Of a stretch of DNA of 64,000 nt, positions 8,198-16,437 are shown in pieces; position 1 is the first letter of the stretch; every line of letters starts with the position of its first letter. Source of the DNA: Spirochaetota bacterium (lineage in GTDB: Bacteria > Spirochaetota > Spirochaetia > Treponematales > UBA12059); NCBI GenBank assembly GCA_018262985.1, contig JADFDI010000001.1, positions 248,001 through 312,000 of the forward strand, read 5' to 3'. Both the position numbers and the translations under genes were made by a program. The notes beneath the pieces are model-generated. The model ran no database searches and was not told where the DNA came from. It saw only the letters and a list, made by a program, of their open reading frames with translations.

Positions 8198-10000
8198 ATG
8201 GGCTTCATCCTCGACGGACTCGAGAGCGAGAGCTACGACCGGGCCTATTCGGACCGCCAGCTCGTCCGGCGCATCGGCGCCTATTTCCGTCCGTACCGGA
8301 AGCACATCGCGGGCGTCGCGGCCTCGATCGCGCTCGCGAGCTTCGCGGAGGCCGGGGTCGACCTGCTGCTCTTCAAGGCGGTGGACCTCGTGGCCGCGAC
8401 GGGCTCGTACCCGGTGTTCGCGGCGGTGGCGGCCGCCTTCATCGCCATCGAGGGCCTCTCCTGGCTCGGCAACTACCTCCGGCAATACCTCTCCTCGAAG
8501 TTCGTCGGCGACGTGGTGTACGCGCTCCGCTCCGACGCGATGGGCGCCGCGCTCGCGCACGACCGCTCGTTCTACGACGAGCACGCCTCGGGCAAGGTCG
8601 CCGCCCGCGTCGCCACCGACACGCAGGACTTCTCCGACGTCATCAACCTGGTCGTGGATTTCCTCTCGAACCTGCTCGTGGTCGCGGCGGCCGCCGGCAT
8701 CCTGCTCGCGGTCAGTCCTCCGATGGCCGCCCTGCTCGTCGGCATGGCCCCGCTCGCCGCGCTCGCGGCGCTGGCTTTCCGGCGCCTGGCGCGCTTCGTC
8801 ACGCTGCAGGCCAAGCGCGCGTCCGCCGACATGAACGCGCGCATCCAGGAGTCCATCGCGGGCATCGGCGTCGCCAAGGCCTTCCGCAAGGAGCGCTCGC
8901 TATACCGCGACTTCTCGGAGGGCAACCGGACCGCGTACCGCTTCGGGCTCCGCCGCGGCGTCGTGCTGAACCTGATCTTCCCCGCGGTGGGCATACTCTC
9001 GGGCATCGGCTCGGGCCTCGTGGCCTGGTTCGGGGCGCGGCGCCTCGCCGTCGACCCCTCGCTCACCCCCGGCGCCTGGCTCTTCTTCATGACCGCGGTC
9101 GGACGCTTCTGGTGGCCCATGCTCAACCTCGCGAGCTTCTGGTCGCAGCTGCAGGACGGCTTCTCGGCGGCCGAGCGCGTCTTCGCCCTCATCGACCGCG
9201 AACCGCGGGTGCGGCAGTCGGGTTCCGCCGCGCCGGAACGCTTCGAGGGACGGCTCGAGTACCGCGACGTGCGCTTCTCCTACGACGGCAAGACGACCGT
9301 GCTCGACGGCCTCACGCTCGACGTGGCGGCCGGCGAGAAGCTCGCCGTGGTCGGCCGGACCGGCGCCGGCAAGACGAGCCTCGTCCGGCTCTTCCTCCGC
9401 TTCTACGAATTCCAGGGAGGCTCCGTCCTCGTCGACGGGCGCGACATCCGCGAGCTCGACCTCGCGGCCCTGCGCCGCGCCGTCGGCTTCGTCCCCCAGG
9501 ACCCCTTCCTGTTTCCCGGCACCGTGCGCGACAACATCCGCTACTCGAGGCCCGACGCCTCCGACGCCGAGGTCGAGCGGGCCGCGCGCGGCCTCGGCTC
9601 GGGCGACTGGGTCGACGACCTGCGCGGCGGCCTCGACGCGGAGACGGGACACCGCGGCTCGTCGCTCTCGATGGGCCAGCGCCAGCTCGTCGCCCTGGCC
9701 CGCGTCCTGCTCAAGGATCCGGTCTGGTTCGTGCTGGACGAGGCCACCGCCAACGTCGACCCCTTCACCGAGGCGCAGGTGCAGGACGGGCTCGAGTCCG
9801 TCATGCGCGGCCGCACCGCCATCGTGGTGGCGCACCGCCTGACCACCGTGCGCGACGCGGACCGCATCGTCGTCGTGGAGGACGGCCGGATAGCGGAGCA
9901 GGGCTCGCACGGGGAGCTCCTCGCGCGCGGCGGCTACTACGCCCGGCTCTACGAGGCCTACTTCCGCCACCAATCCAAGGAATACGTGCTGGAAGCGTGA
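8198..10000 (+). CDS. ABC exporter half-transporter, catalytic subunit
   Basis: A 600-residue partner of the preceding gene with the same membrane-domain plus ATPase layout. It has Walker A GRTGAGKTS, a non-canonical signature LSMGQRQLV, a full Walker B WFVLDEATANVD with the catalytic Glu, and H-loop AHRLTT. In a heterodimer its LSMGQ faces the Walker A/B of the first subunit, so both defects fall in the same ATP site, while the site using this Glu and the partner's LSGGQ stays intact. This is the known arrangement of asymmetric exporters. The gene starts three bases after its partner and ends at the polypurine repeat. Substrate cannot be told from the sequence. Confidence 0.92.
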   Translation: MGFILDGLESESYDRAYSDRQLVRRIGAYFRPYRKHIAGVAASIALASFAEAGVDLLLFKAVDLVAATGSYPVFAAVAAAFIAIEGLSWLGNYLRQYLSSKFVGDVVYALRSDAMGAALAHDRSFYDEHASGKVAARVATDTQDFSDVINLVVDFLSNLLVVAAAAGILLAVSPPMAALLVGMAPLAALAALAFRRLARFVTLQAKRASADMNARIQESIAGIGVAKAFRKERSLYRDFSEGNRTAYRFGLRRGVVLNLIFPAVGILSGIGSGLVAWFGARRLAVDPSLTPGAWLFFMTAVGRFWWPMLNLASFWSQLQDGFSAAERVFALIDREPRVRQSGSAAPERFEGRLEYRDVRFSYDGKTTVLDGLTLDVAAGEKLAVVGRTGAGKTSLVRLFLRFYEFQGGSVLVDGRDIRELDLAALRRAVGFVPQDPFLFPGTVRDNIRYSRPDASDAEVERAARGLGSGDWVDDLRGGLDAETGHRGSSLSMGQRQLVALARVLLKDPVWFVLDEATANVDPFTEAQVQDGLESVMRGRTAIVVAHRLTTVRDADRIVVVEDGRIAEQGSHGELLARGGYYARLYEAYFRHQSKEYVLEA

Positions 10001-10010
10001 TCGGGAAGAG

Positions 10011-10170
10011 GAAGACCGAGAGGACAGGATGAACAGGATGAGGAAGGATTGACAGGACGGGGATGGAGGTAGGGGAGAGGAAGAAGAGGAGGAAGATCGA
10101 GAGGACAGGATAACAGGATCGGGGAGGATCGACGGGACGGTACGGGGAGGTAGAGGAACAGGGAGGTGAA
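10011..10170 (+). repeat. Imperfect 81-base tandem duplication, purine-rich
   Basis: Two copies with a period of 81 bases: the block beginning GAAGACCGAGAGGACAGGAT at 10011 recurs as GAAGATCGAGAGGACAGGAT at 10092. Both contain nested ACAGGAT units (GACAGGATGAACAGGAT and GACAGGATAACAGGAT). The plus strand from 10004 to about 10200 is almost only A and G. It fills the gap between the ABC operon and the next promoter; no gene is visible in it. Confidence 0.8.
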
Positions 10171-10209
10171 GGGCAGGAGACGGGAACGGGTGGGGCGGGC
10201 AACATGTCC

Positions 10210-10238
10210 TTGACCGCGCCCGGGGGGCATCGTAAGCT
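10210..10238 (+). promoter_or_regulatory. Promoter of the MASE3 kinase
   Basis: TTGACC (10210-10215), 17 bases, TAAGCT (10233-10238). It lies downstream of the most upstream in-frame ATG (10204), so translation is more likely to begin at the GTG at 10264, which has GGAAAGG (10246-10252) before it. Confidence 0.5.
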
Positions 10239-10263
10239 CCCGACCGGAAAGGCGGGCCGAACC

Positions 10264-11757
10264 GTGGGCAACGAGCGTCTGGTCGCGGAGTTCAAGTCCT
10301 CGGTCCTGGTGTTGCTGGCCGGCGCGGCTATAGTCGCCCTCCGCTTCGCGGGGGGCTACCTTCTCTTCCACACGCTCGCGGAGCTGTTCAGCGTCGTCAT
10401 CGCGGCCACCTTCTTCCTGCTCGCCTGGCACACCCGGAAGCACAACGAGAACCCCGGCCTGGTCGCGCTCGGCATCGTGTACTTCTTCGTCGCCATCCTC
10501 GATACCCTCCACGCCCTTTCCTTCCCCGGCATGGCCGTGTTCGCGCACGCGCCCTTCGCGGCCAATCAGCTCTGGATCGTGGCGCGCTGGATACAGGCGC
10601 TCGGCCTCTTCGCCTTCGGGCTCTGCGGAGAGCGGACCACCAAGGCGTACGGTCCGCTGGCGCTCGCCCTCGCGATCCTGGCCGGCGCGGGCGTCCACTC
10701 CATCCTCGTGTCGCGCGGATTTCCCGCGTGCTTCGTCGAAGGCGTCGGGCAGACGCCCTTCAAGGTGGCCAACGAGCTCGGTATCATGGCGACCTTGCTC
10801 GCGGCGGTCCTGGCGCTGATCGCCAGGAAGGGCCCCTGGCCTTCGGGCGTGCGCGCCAAGCTGATCGTCTCGATCGTCCTCACCTTCCTGTCCGAGCTCA
10901 CGTTCACGGCGTACGCTGCCAACCACGACTGGCTCAACATGAGCGGGCACCTGCTCAAGATCCTCGCGTTCTGGCTGATCTACCGCGCCATCGTCGTCAC
11001 CGGGCTCGAGCGGCCGACCGAGCTGCTCTACGCGCGGCTCGACGCGAAGCGCGCGGACCTGGCGCGGAGCAACGAATCGCTGTCCGCGGTGCTCTCGATA
11101 CTGTCGCACGACCTCAAGGGGCCGCTCTCGGCCATCTCGGGCATGTCCGGGTCCCTGGCCGAAGCGGCCGCGGCGGGCGAGACCGGGAGCCTTTCGCGGC
11201 GGCTCTCGCTGATCGGCGATTCGGCCGCCAACGCGCTCTCGCTCGTGGAGCGGGTGCTGGCCTGGGGGCGGGCGCAGAGCGGCCAGCTCGAGCCGGCCCG
11301 CGAGCGGATCGGCGTCGAGGGGCTGGTGGCGGAACAGACGGCCCTGCTGGCGGAAAACCTCAGGTCGAAGGATCTCTCCTGGGCGGTCGCGATTCCGGAG
11401 GGGGCGGCGCTGCTGGCGGACCGCGAGATGACGGCGACGATAATCCGCAACCTCGTCCAGAACGCCGTCAAGTTCACGCCGCGGGGCGGCCACGTCCGGA
11501 TCCGCGCGGAGCGCGAAGGCGCCGCGTGGGCGTTATCCGTGAGCGACGACGGCATCGGCATGTCGGAAAACGAACTGGCGCGCCTCGACGGCCCCGGGCG
11601 GCGCCTCCGCGGGGTCGGCACCGAGGGCGAGCGAGGCTCGGGCTTCGCCCTCGTCATGTGCCGCGAGTTCGCGAAGCTGATGGGCGGCGCCATCCGGGCG
11701 GAGAGCCGGCAGGGCGAAGGCTCCACCTTCACCCTCGTCCTGCCGGCGGCGGACTGA
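10264..11757 (+). CDS. MASE3-type membrane sensor histidine kinase
   Basis: About 497 residues. The N-terminal 240 residues hold seven or so membrane helices with the ALSFPGM and HDWLNMSGH segments typical of MASE3 sensory domains. A coiled stretch follows, then a HisKA dimerisation domain with the phospho-acceptor motif SHDLKGPLS, and a HATPase domain with NLVQNAVKFTP (N box), SDDGIGMS (G1) and ERGSGFAL (G2). No receiver is fused and no response regulator is adjacent, so the partner is elsewhere. Signal unknown. The start is placed at GTG 10264 because a TTGACC-17-TAAGCT promoter lies between it and the ATG at 10204; that ATG would add 20 residues. It ends 12 bases from the convergent MFS gene. 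Confidence 0.88.
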   Translation: MGNERLVAEFKSSVLVLLAGAAIVALRFAGGYLLFHTLAELFSVVIAATFFLLAWHTRKHNENPGLVALGIVYFFVAILDTLHALSFPGMAVFAHAPFAANQLWIVARWIQALGLFAFGLCGERTTKAYGPLALALAILAGAGVHSILVSRGFPACFVEGVGQTPFKVANELGIMATLLAAVLALIARKGPWPSGVRAKLIVSIVLTFLSELTFTAYAANHDWLNMSGHLLKILAFWLIYRAIVVTGLERPTELLYARLDAKRADLARSNESLSAVLSILSHDLKGPLSAISGMSGSLAEAAAAGETGSLSRRLSLIGDSAANALSLVERVLAWGRAQSGQLEPARERIGVEGLVAEQTALLAENLRSKDLSWAVAIPEGAALLADREMTATIIRNLVQNAVKFTPRGGHVRIRAEREGAAWALSVSDDGIGMSENELARLDGPGRRLRGVGTEGERGSGFALVMCREFAKLMGGAIRAESRQGEGSTFTLVLPAAD

Positions 11758-11769
11758 GTCCGGGCCGCG

Positions 11770-13134
11770 TCAGTCCGACGCGGCCGAGGCCATGGTCGGA
11801 CCCGCGCCCGCGCCGTCGGCCGCCGCGCCGCCCCCGGCGCCTGACGCGCTCTCCGGGCCCGCCTTCGCGATCCGGAACTTGGCCAGCACCGGCGGGATGA
11901 CGAGGAGGGCCGAAGCCGCCGTCACCCAGAACGGCGCGACCGGCGCGACGCCCTTCCAGAGCATGGCGCCGAGCCAGGGCGCGGGCAGGGCCACGAGGCC
12001 GTTCGAGGTGGACAGGAAGCCGAACGCGATGCCGCGCAGGTTCTCGGGCACCGCCTTCGAGATGAGGCTCTGGTAGGCCGGCTGCAGCATGCCCATGGCG
12101 AAGCCGAAGGCGACGAAGCTCGCGCCCGCGGTCCACGGCGAGGGGAAGAGGATGAGCAGCAGGAGGGCGACGAAGGCCGTGGCGTAGCCCGCGGCGATGG
12201 CCCAGCGCTCGCCCCGGCGGTCGGCGAAGTGCCCGGCGGGGATCATGACCAGCATGCTCGCGACGCCGGACAGCGAGTTGAGGAGCCCTATCGCCGCCAC
12301 GTCGAGGCCGCGGTGCTCCTGGAGGAAGAGCGGCAGCAGGTTGCCCGAGAGCCCGAAGGCGATGTCGCGCACGCCGTCGGAGAGCAGCAGCCAGGTGATG
12401 ACGCCGCCCGAGACCGCGAGGCCGAGCATGGTGCGGAGCGAGGCGCCGAACGACCTGAGCGAGACCTCGCCGTCGCCCCGTCCCTCGCCCGAGCGCGCGG
12501 CGTCGCGGGCCATGGCCAGGCGGATGAGCGTGGCCGCGAAGTAGAGCGAGGCCGCGATCCAGATGAGCGCGCGCCAGCCGAGGAAGCGCGCGGCGAGCCC
12601 GCCCGCGAGCGGCCCGACCACCGACACGATCTGGAACAGCGTGCTGGTGACGGCGTAGACCTTGGCGCGGTTCTTCTCGTCGGAGCGCTCGGCGATGTAG
12701 GCGTCGAAGCTCGGCGAGACGAAGGCCCCCGAGACCGCGCCGACCACCTGCCCGACGAGCAGCCAGCCCCACGTGGGCGCCAGGATGGTGCCCACCCAGC
12801 CGAGCATGCCGGCCACCGAGCCGATGGCGATGGACCTGAGCCTGCCGATGCGGTCCGAGAGCCAGCCGCCCGCGATCTGCATGAGGAGCGGCATGATCAT
12901 GGACAGCGTGAAGAAGAGCCCGATGTCGTCGACGCCGGCGTCGAGCTCCCGGAGGTAGAGCGGCAGGATGGGGAAGAACATCATCCCGCCCACGTTGGCG
13001 AGGATCATGGCTCCCATGAAGGTGGCCATCCTCGCGTCGACGAGGGGCCTCGCCCCCGTCGTCGGGGACCCCGCGGGGCTCCCCGCGGCCGCGGCCCCGT
13101 CGGGCGCCGCGCCGCTTGTCTTGTTGGTGCGCAT
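11770..13134 (-). CDS. Major facilitator superfamily transporter
   Basis: 454 residues with 12 predicted membrane helices between about residues 40 and 430. The loop after helix 2 carries the MFS motif A (GGWLSDRIGRLRS) and the equivalent C-half loop reads GHFADRRGERW. A long Ala/Gly-rich tail follows the last helix. Proton-coupled export of small molecules or drugs is the usual role of such proteins; the substrate is not evident. The ATG at 13134 has no Shine-Dalgarno sequence but a TTGCCG-18-TACCTT promoter ends six bases before it, so the mRNA is probably leaderless. The longer frame starting at 13170 would begin inside the -35 box. Confidence 0.88.
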   Translation of the reverse strand: MRTNKTSGAAPDGAAAAGSPAGSPTTGARPLVDARMATFMGAMILANVGGMMFFPILPLYLRELDAGVDDIGLFFTLSMIMPLLMQIAGGWLSDRIGRLRSIAIGSVAGMLGWVGTILAPTWGWLLVGQVVGAVSGAFVSPSFDAYIAERSDEKNRAKVYAVTSTLFQIVSVVGPLAGGLAARFLGWRALIWIAASLYFAATLIRLAMARDAARSGEGRGDGEVSLRSFGASLRTMLGLAVSGGVITWLLLSDGVRDIAFGLSGNLLPLFLQEHRGLDVAAIGLLNSLSGVASMLVMIPAGHFADRRGERWAIAAGYATAFVALLLLILFPSPWTAGASFVAFGFAMGMLQPAYQSLISKAVPENLRGIAFGFLSTSNGLVALPAPWLGAMLWKGVAPVAPFWVTAASALLVIPPVLAKFRIAKAGPESASGAGGGAAADGAGAGPTMASAASD

Positions 13135-13140
13135 GCCGGG

Positions 13141-13170
13141 AAGGTAGCGCGGCCCGCGTTCCGCCGGCAA
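13141..13170 (-). promoter_or_regulatory. Leaderless promoter of the MFS gene
   Basis: On the minus strand TTGCCG (13165-13170), 18 bases, TACCTT (13141-13146), then six bases to ATG at 13134. The 315-base gap up to the next gene otherwise shows only GC-rich sequence and the ExoI promoter. Confidence 0.55.
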
Positions 13171-13434
13171 GGTCGCCCCGGGGCCTTCGGGACGAAGCGG
13201 AAGGGGGCGGTCGGGCCGGAGCCGTCCCGAGCGAGGTTTTCCGTTTCCGACTCAGGCCCGCCCTTCGCGGGGCGACGCCGTCACGGGCGGGGCGGGGTGC
13301 CGGGAGGCAGGCCCGGGATGGAAGGGCCCGGGAGGGAAGGGGCGCGCGCTTCGCGGCGGGCGCGTCTAGGCGGGCGATTCCGCGCCCCTTCTCTCCCGGA
13401 CGGGACCCGACCGGAGCGCGATCGCCCCCGCGCG

Positions 13435-13443
13435 TGGTATAGT
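13435..13443 (+). promoter_or_regulatory. Extended -10 promoter of the ExoI gene
   Basis: TGGTATAGT, an extended -10 element, ends six bases before the ATG at 13450. There is no clear -35 and no Shine-Dalgarno site, predicting a leaderless transcript. Confidence 0.5.
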
Positions 13444-13449
13444 CGCGCC

Positions 13450-15081
13450 ATGCCCGCGAGCTTCCTCTGGTACGACCTCGAAACCTTCGGCCTCGACCCG
13501 GCGGCCGACCGCGTCGCGCAGTTCGCGGCCGTCCGCACCGACGGCGAGTTCCGCGAGAAGGGCGAACCCGTCCTCCTCTACTGCAAGCCGGCGAAGGACT
13601 ACCTGCCCGACCCGCGCTCGTGCATGGTGCACGGCATCACGCCCGCGCACGCCGACGAGGCGGGAACCGGCGAGTACGAATTCGCCAAGGCGCTCCGCGC
13701 CGAGATGCTGGTGCCGGGCACGACGACCGGGGGCTACAACACGCTGGCCTTCGACGACGAGTTCGTGCGGCACCTGTTCTGGCGCAACCTCTTCGATCCG
13801 TACGAGCGGGAGTGGGCGAACGGGAACTCGCGCTGGGACCTCATCGACCTGGCGCGCGCCGCCCGCGACCTAAGGCCCGAGGGCGTGGTGTGGCCGAACC
13901 GCGACGACGGCAGGCCCTCGTTCCGCCTCGAGGCGCTCGCGAAGGCGAACGGCATCGCGCACGAGAACGCGCACGACGCGCTGTCCGACGTGCGGGCCAC
14001 CATCGGCCTCGCGCGCCTCCTGCGCGAGAGGCAGCCGAAGCTGTTCCGGTGGTACTGGACGCACCGCTCGCGCGACTCGCTGACGCGCCTCGTCGACCTG
14101 GTGGAGCGCACCCCGCTCGTCCATGCCGCCGCGGGCTTCACCTCGGAGCGCGGCTGCACCACGCTCGTCGCGCCGCTCGCCGTCGACCCGGCGAACCGCA
14201 ACAACCTCTTCGCGGTGGACCTCCGCTTCGACCCCGAGGCCATCCTCGAGCTCGGGCCCGACGAGATCCGCGCGCGCGCGTTCGCGAAGGGGGAGGAGCT
14301 CGAGGGCGCGCGCGTCCCCCTCGTCAAGATCCGCCTCAACCGCTGCCCCTTCCTGGCGCCCGCCGCCACTCTGAGCGCGGAGGCCGCGGAGCGGCTCGGA
14401 CTCGACGCGGCCGCGGCGGAAAAGCGGCGCGCCCTGCTCGCCCGGCACCCCGAGCTGATCCAGAAGATGGTGGCGGCCTTCGAGCTGCCCGGGCCGCGCG
14501 AGGAGAGCGCCGACCCGGAGCTCCGCCTCTACTCCGGCAGCTTCGTCGGCGACGACGACAAGGCGCGCCTTTCGAAAGTCCACGCGGCCATCGACGAGCT
14601 CGGGCCCGCCGCCGCGAAGCGCGAGGCCTACGCGCTCAAATTCCGCGACGAGCGCCTCGCGCAGCTTTTGCGGCGCTTCTGGGCGCGCAACTTCCCCGAA
14701 ACCCTGCCGCCCGCCGAGGCGGGCCGCTGGCGCGACTTCTGCGCCGCGCGCCTCCAGCTGCCGCAGGGCGAGGGGCGCGTCGACCTCGCCGAATACGGCA
14801 GGCTCGTCATGGCCCGCCTCGACGACCCCGCCACGCCCGCGCGCGACCGCGCCCTGCTCCACGCCCTCCTTTCGTGGAAGCGCGCGCTCGAGGACGAGGT
14901 GCTGTCCTGGAGCGGCGCCGCCCGCGAGAGCGTCGCGGGCGGGCTGCCGCCGGGCTCCGCGGACGGCCCGCGCGAACCGGTGGCCGGAGGGCTGCCGCCG
15001 GGCTCCGCGGACGGCCCGCGAGAACCGGTGGCCGGAGGGCTGCCGCCGGGGACGGGCGCCCGGCCCGATGCCGATTCGTGA
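13450..15081 (+). CDS. sbcB: Exodeoxyribonuclease I (SbcB-type 3'-5' ssDNA exonuclease)
   Basis: Degrades single-stranded DNA from the 3' end in recombination and mismatch repair. The DEDDh nuclease core shows YDLETFG (Asp9, Glu11), GYNTLAFDDEF and HDALSDVRATIGL; the SH3-like and C-terminal helical parts typical of ExoI follow (RLYSGSF, LKFRDERL..LLRRFWARNFPE). At 543 residues it is longer than E. coli ExoI (475), mainly because of a Gly/Pro-rich tail after residue 490 made of a 16-residue unit (EPVAGGLPPGSADGPR) repeated nearly three times. Start ATG 13450 follows an extended -10 at leaderless spacing. A longer open frame upstream to 12229 is antisense to the MFS gene and is not used. RBS GGGGAGGAGG of the next gene lies just after the stop. 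Confidence 0.93.
   Translation: MPASFLWYDLETFGLDPAADRVAQFAAVRTDGEFREKGEPVLLYCKPAKDYLPDPRSCMVHGITPAHADEAGTGEYEFAKALRAEMLVPGTTTGGYNTLAFDDEFVRHLFWRNLFDPYEREWANGNSRWDLIDLARAARDLRPEGVVWPNRDDGRPSFRLEALAKANGIAHENAHDALSDVRATIGLARLLRERQPKLFRWYWTHRSRDSLTRLVDLVERTPLVHAAAGFTSERGCTTLVAPLAVDPANRNNLFAVDLRFDPEAILELGPDEIRARAFAKGEELEGARVPLVKIRLNRCPFLAPAATLSAEAAERLGLDAAAAEKRRALLARHPELIQKMVAAFELPGPREESADPELRLYSGSFVGDDDKARLSKVHAAIDELGPAAAKREAYALKFRDERLAQLLRRFWARNFPETLPPAEAGRWRDFCAARLQLPQGEGRVDLAEYGRLVMARLDDPATPARDRALLHALLSWKRALEDEVLSWSGAARESVAGGLPPGSADGPREPVAGGLPPGSADGPREPVAGGLPPGTGARPDADS
14926..15051 (+). repeat. 48-base in-frame tandem repeat in the 3' end of the ExoI gene
   Basis: Units at 14926-14973 and 14974-15021, with a partial third at 15022-15051, are nearly identical at DNA level. 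They encode the repeated VAGGLPPGSADGPRE block at the protein's C-terminus, outside the nuclease fold. Such an array is prone to copy-number change. Confidence 0.9.
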
Positions 15082-15097
15082 GGGGAGGAGGAAGCGC

Positions 15098-15694
15098 ATG
15101 AGGAAAGCGATCATGCTGGCGGTGGCGCTGTCGCTCGCCGCCGGCTTCGCGTCCGCGACCCCGGACCGGGCGATCCACGTGGTCGAGCAGCTCGTCGGCT
15201 TCCGCGGCGACGCCATGGTCGTCCGGCAGCTGGTCCGGGACAACCTGGGGAGCCACTTCGAGTCGCGCATCCAGGTCTGGCTGCTCGAGCGGCGCCTCGC
15301 GGACGGCGAAACGCTGTCCCGCCTCCTTTTGGCCGACTATCGCGAGCTCAGGTACGACGGCCTCGAATTCCGCGAGGTACGCCCCGACGAGCACCTCGCC
15401 GAGGTCCTCGCCGCGCGGCCGGACCTGTTCTTCGACCTCGAGTACGCGTTCCCCGAGGGAAACCAGCAGGGCCTGCGCGTCGAAGGCCGCGAGCTCGTCT
15501 GGACCGCCAAGGGCGAGGAAGGCCGCCTCGACCTGCTTTCGCGCCTGCCCGAGCTGGCCGGCTATCCCGGCACGGCCTCGGTTCTCCAGGAGTATGGCCG
15601 CGAAGGGTACCGGGTCCTGCTCGTCGACTTCGGGGCCTCCTGCGCGGACACCGACTACTTCCAGAGGGTCGTCGCGCTTCCCCTGCGGGAATGA
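15098..15694 (+). CDS. Secreted protein of unknown function
   Basis: 198 residues with a clear signal peptide (MRKAIMLAVALSLAAGFASA, cleavage near residue 20) and a mature part of mixed alpha/beta character without membrane helices. I recognise no family. Segments such as LRYDGLEFREVRPDE and YRVLLVDFGASCADTDY are not diagnostic. The ATG at 15098 is chosen because GGGGAGGAGG ends seven bases before it; an in-frame ATG at 15068 would sit inside the ExoI gene and hide the signal peptide. It starts 17 bases after the ExoI stop and may be co-transcribed. Probably periplasmic. Confidence 0.75.
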   Translation: MRKAIMLAVALSLAAGFASATPDRAIHVVEQLVGFRGDAMVVRQLVRDNLGSHFESRIQVWLLERRLADGETLSRLLLADYRELRYDGLEFREVRPDEHLAEVLAARPDLFFDLEYAFPEGNQQGLRVEGRELVWTAKGEEGRLDLLSRLPELAGYPGTASVLQEYGREGYRVLLVDFGASCADTDYFQRVVALPLRE

Positions 15695-15729
15695 AGGCGC
15701 CGCCGACCGGGTCCCGACCGCCCTCCCCC

Positions 15730-15759
15730 TTGCCCCGCGCGCCGCTTCCCGGCTTAACT
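15730..15759 (+). promoter_or_regulatory. Leaderless promoter of the HAD gene
   Basis: TTGCCC (15730-15735), 18 bases, TTAACT (15754-15759), then six bases to the ATG at 15766. The -10 is poor, but the geometry matches the other leaderless promoters here. Confidence 0.4.
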
Positions 15760-15765
15760 CCCCGC

Positions 15766-16437
15766 ATGGCAGCTTCCGCATCGCGCACCGTGCTTTTCGA
15801 CTTCGGCTACGTCCTGACCGGGCCGCAGGACGTCTCGGCCTTCGACCCGCTGCTCGCGGAGCTCAGGCTCGGACGCGTCGCCTTCCTCGAGGCGTGGGGC
15901 CGGCACCGCGCGGGTTTCGACTCGGGCGCGCTCGACGCGCGCGCGTACTGGGAGCGCGTCCTTTCCGAGGCGGGCCTGGCCGGGGCCGCGGACTGGGTCG
16001 GCGCGCATTTCGAGCGGATCATGCGCGCGGACCTCGGCGCCTGGGCGACGCCGCGCAAGGCCATGCACGTCCTCGTCGGCCGGCTCCTCGACGCGTCCGT
16101 CCCCGTCGGCATCCTCTCGAACATGCCGCCCGGCGCGGGCGCGAAGTGGATGGCGCTCTGGCCCGCGCTCGACCGCGTGCCCCTGAAGCTCTGGTCCGGC
16201 GACGAGGGGCTCGCCAAGCCCGATCCGGCCATCTACCGCCTCTTCCTGGAGCGCTCCGGGTGGCGGGCGGAGGACACGCTCTTCGTGGACGACGTCCGGC
16301 GCAACGTCGAGGCGGCGGCGGCGCTCGGCTTCGCGACGCACCTCTTCGAGGGCGAGAACGCCGCGGTCGCGGCCGTCGAGGACTGGGTCGCGCCGGCCCT
16401 CAGTCGTCCCCGCGAGCGGAGCGCCACGCGCGGATGA
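15766..16437 (+). CDS. HAD-superfamily hydrolase (YihX-like phosphatase)
   Basis: 223 residues. Motif I is FDFGYVLTG (nucleophile Asp12; the second acidic position is Gly14, as in the YihX branch), motif II is SNMPP, motif III KPDPAIYRLF and motif IV FVDDVRRNVEAA, with a cap domain between motifs I and II. Members dephosphorylate sugar phosphates or similar metabolites in the cytoplasm. The exact substrate cannot be predicted. A longer frame from 15691 is possible but has no start signal. The last 38 bases overlap the convergent recQ gene. Confidence 0.88.
   Translation: MAASASRTVLFDFGYVLTGPQDVSAFDPLLAELRLGRVAFLEAWGRHRAGFDSGALDARAYWERVLSEAGLAGAADWVGAHFERIMRADLGAWATPRKAMHVLVGRLLDASVPVGILSNMPPGAGAKWMALWPALDRVPLKLWSGDEGLAKPDPAIYRLFLERSGWRAEDTLFVDDVRRNVEAAAALGFATHLFEGENAAVAAVEDWVAPALSRPRERSATRG

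Noticed and set aside
5852-8584. A 910-codon open frame on the minus strand across glmS and the ABC exporter
   Set aside because: Arg/His/Glu-rich translation without any motif; it is a third-position GC shadow of the plus-strand ABC genes and the end of glmS.
6226-10032. A 1268-codon plus-strand frame parallel to the ABC operon
   Set aside because: Low-complexity Arg/Pro/Gly translation; the two ABC genes in another frame have full conserved motifs.
10204-10263. ATG at 10204 as the MASE3 kinase start
   Set aside because: It lies upstream of a good TTGACC-17-TAAGCT promoter, and the extra 20 residues look unlike a protein N-terminus.
12229-13449. A 407-codon open extension upstream of the ExoI start
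   Set aside because: It is antisense to the MFS gene and an extended -10 sits just before ATG 13450.
14926-15051. A CRISPR array or VNTR outside a gene
   Set aside because: The repeats are contiguous without spacers and lie in frame inside the ExoI gene.
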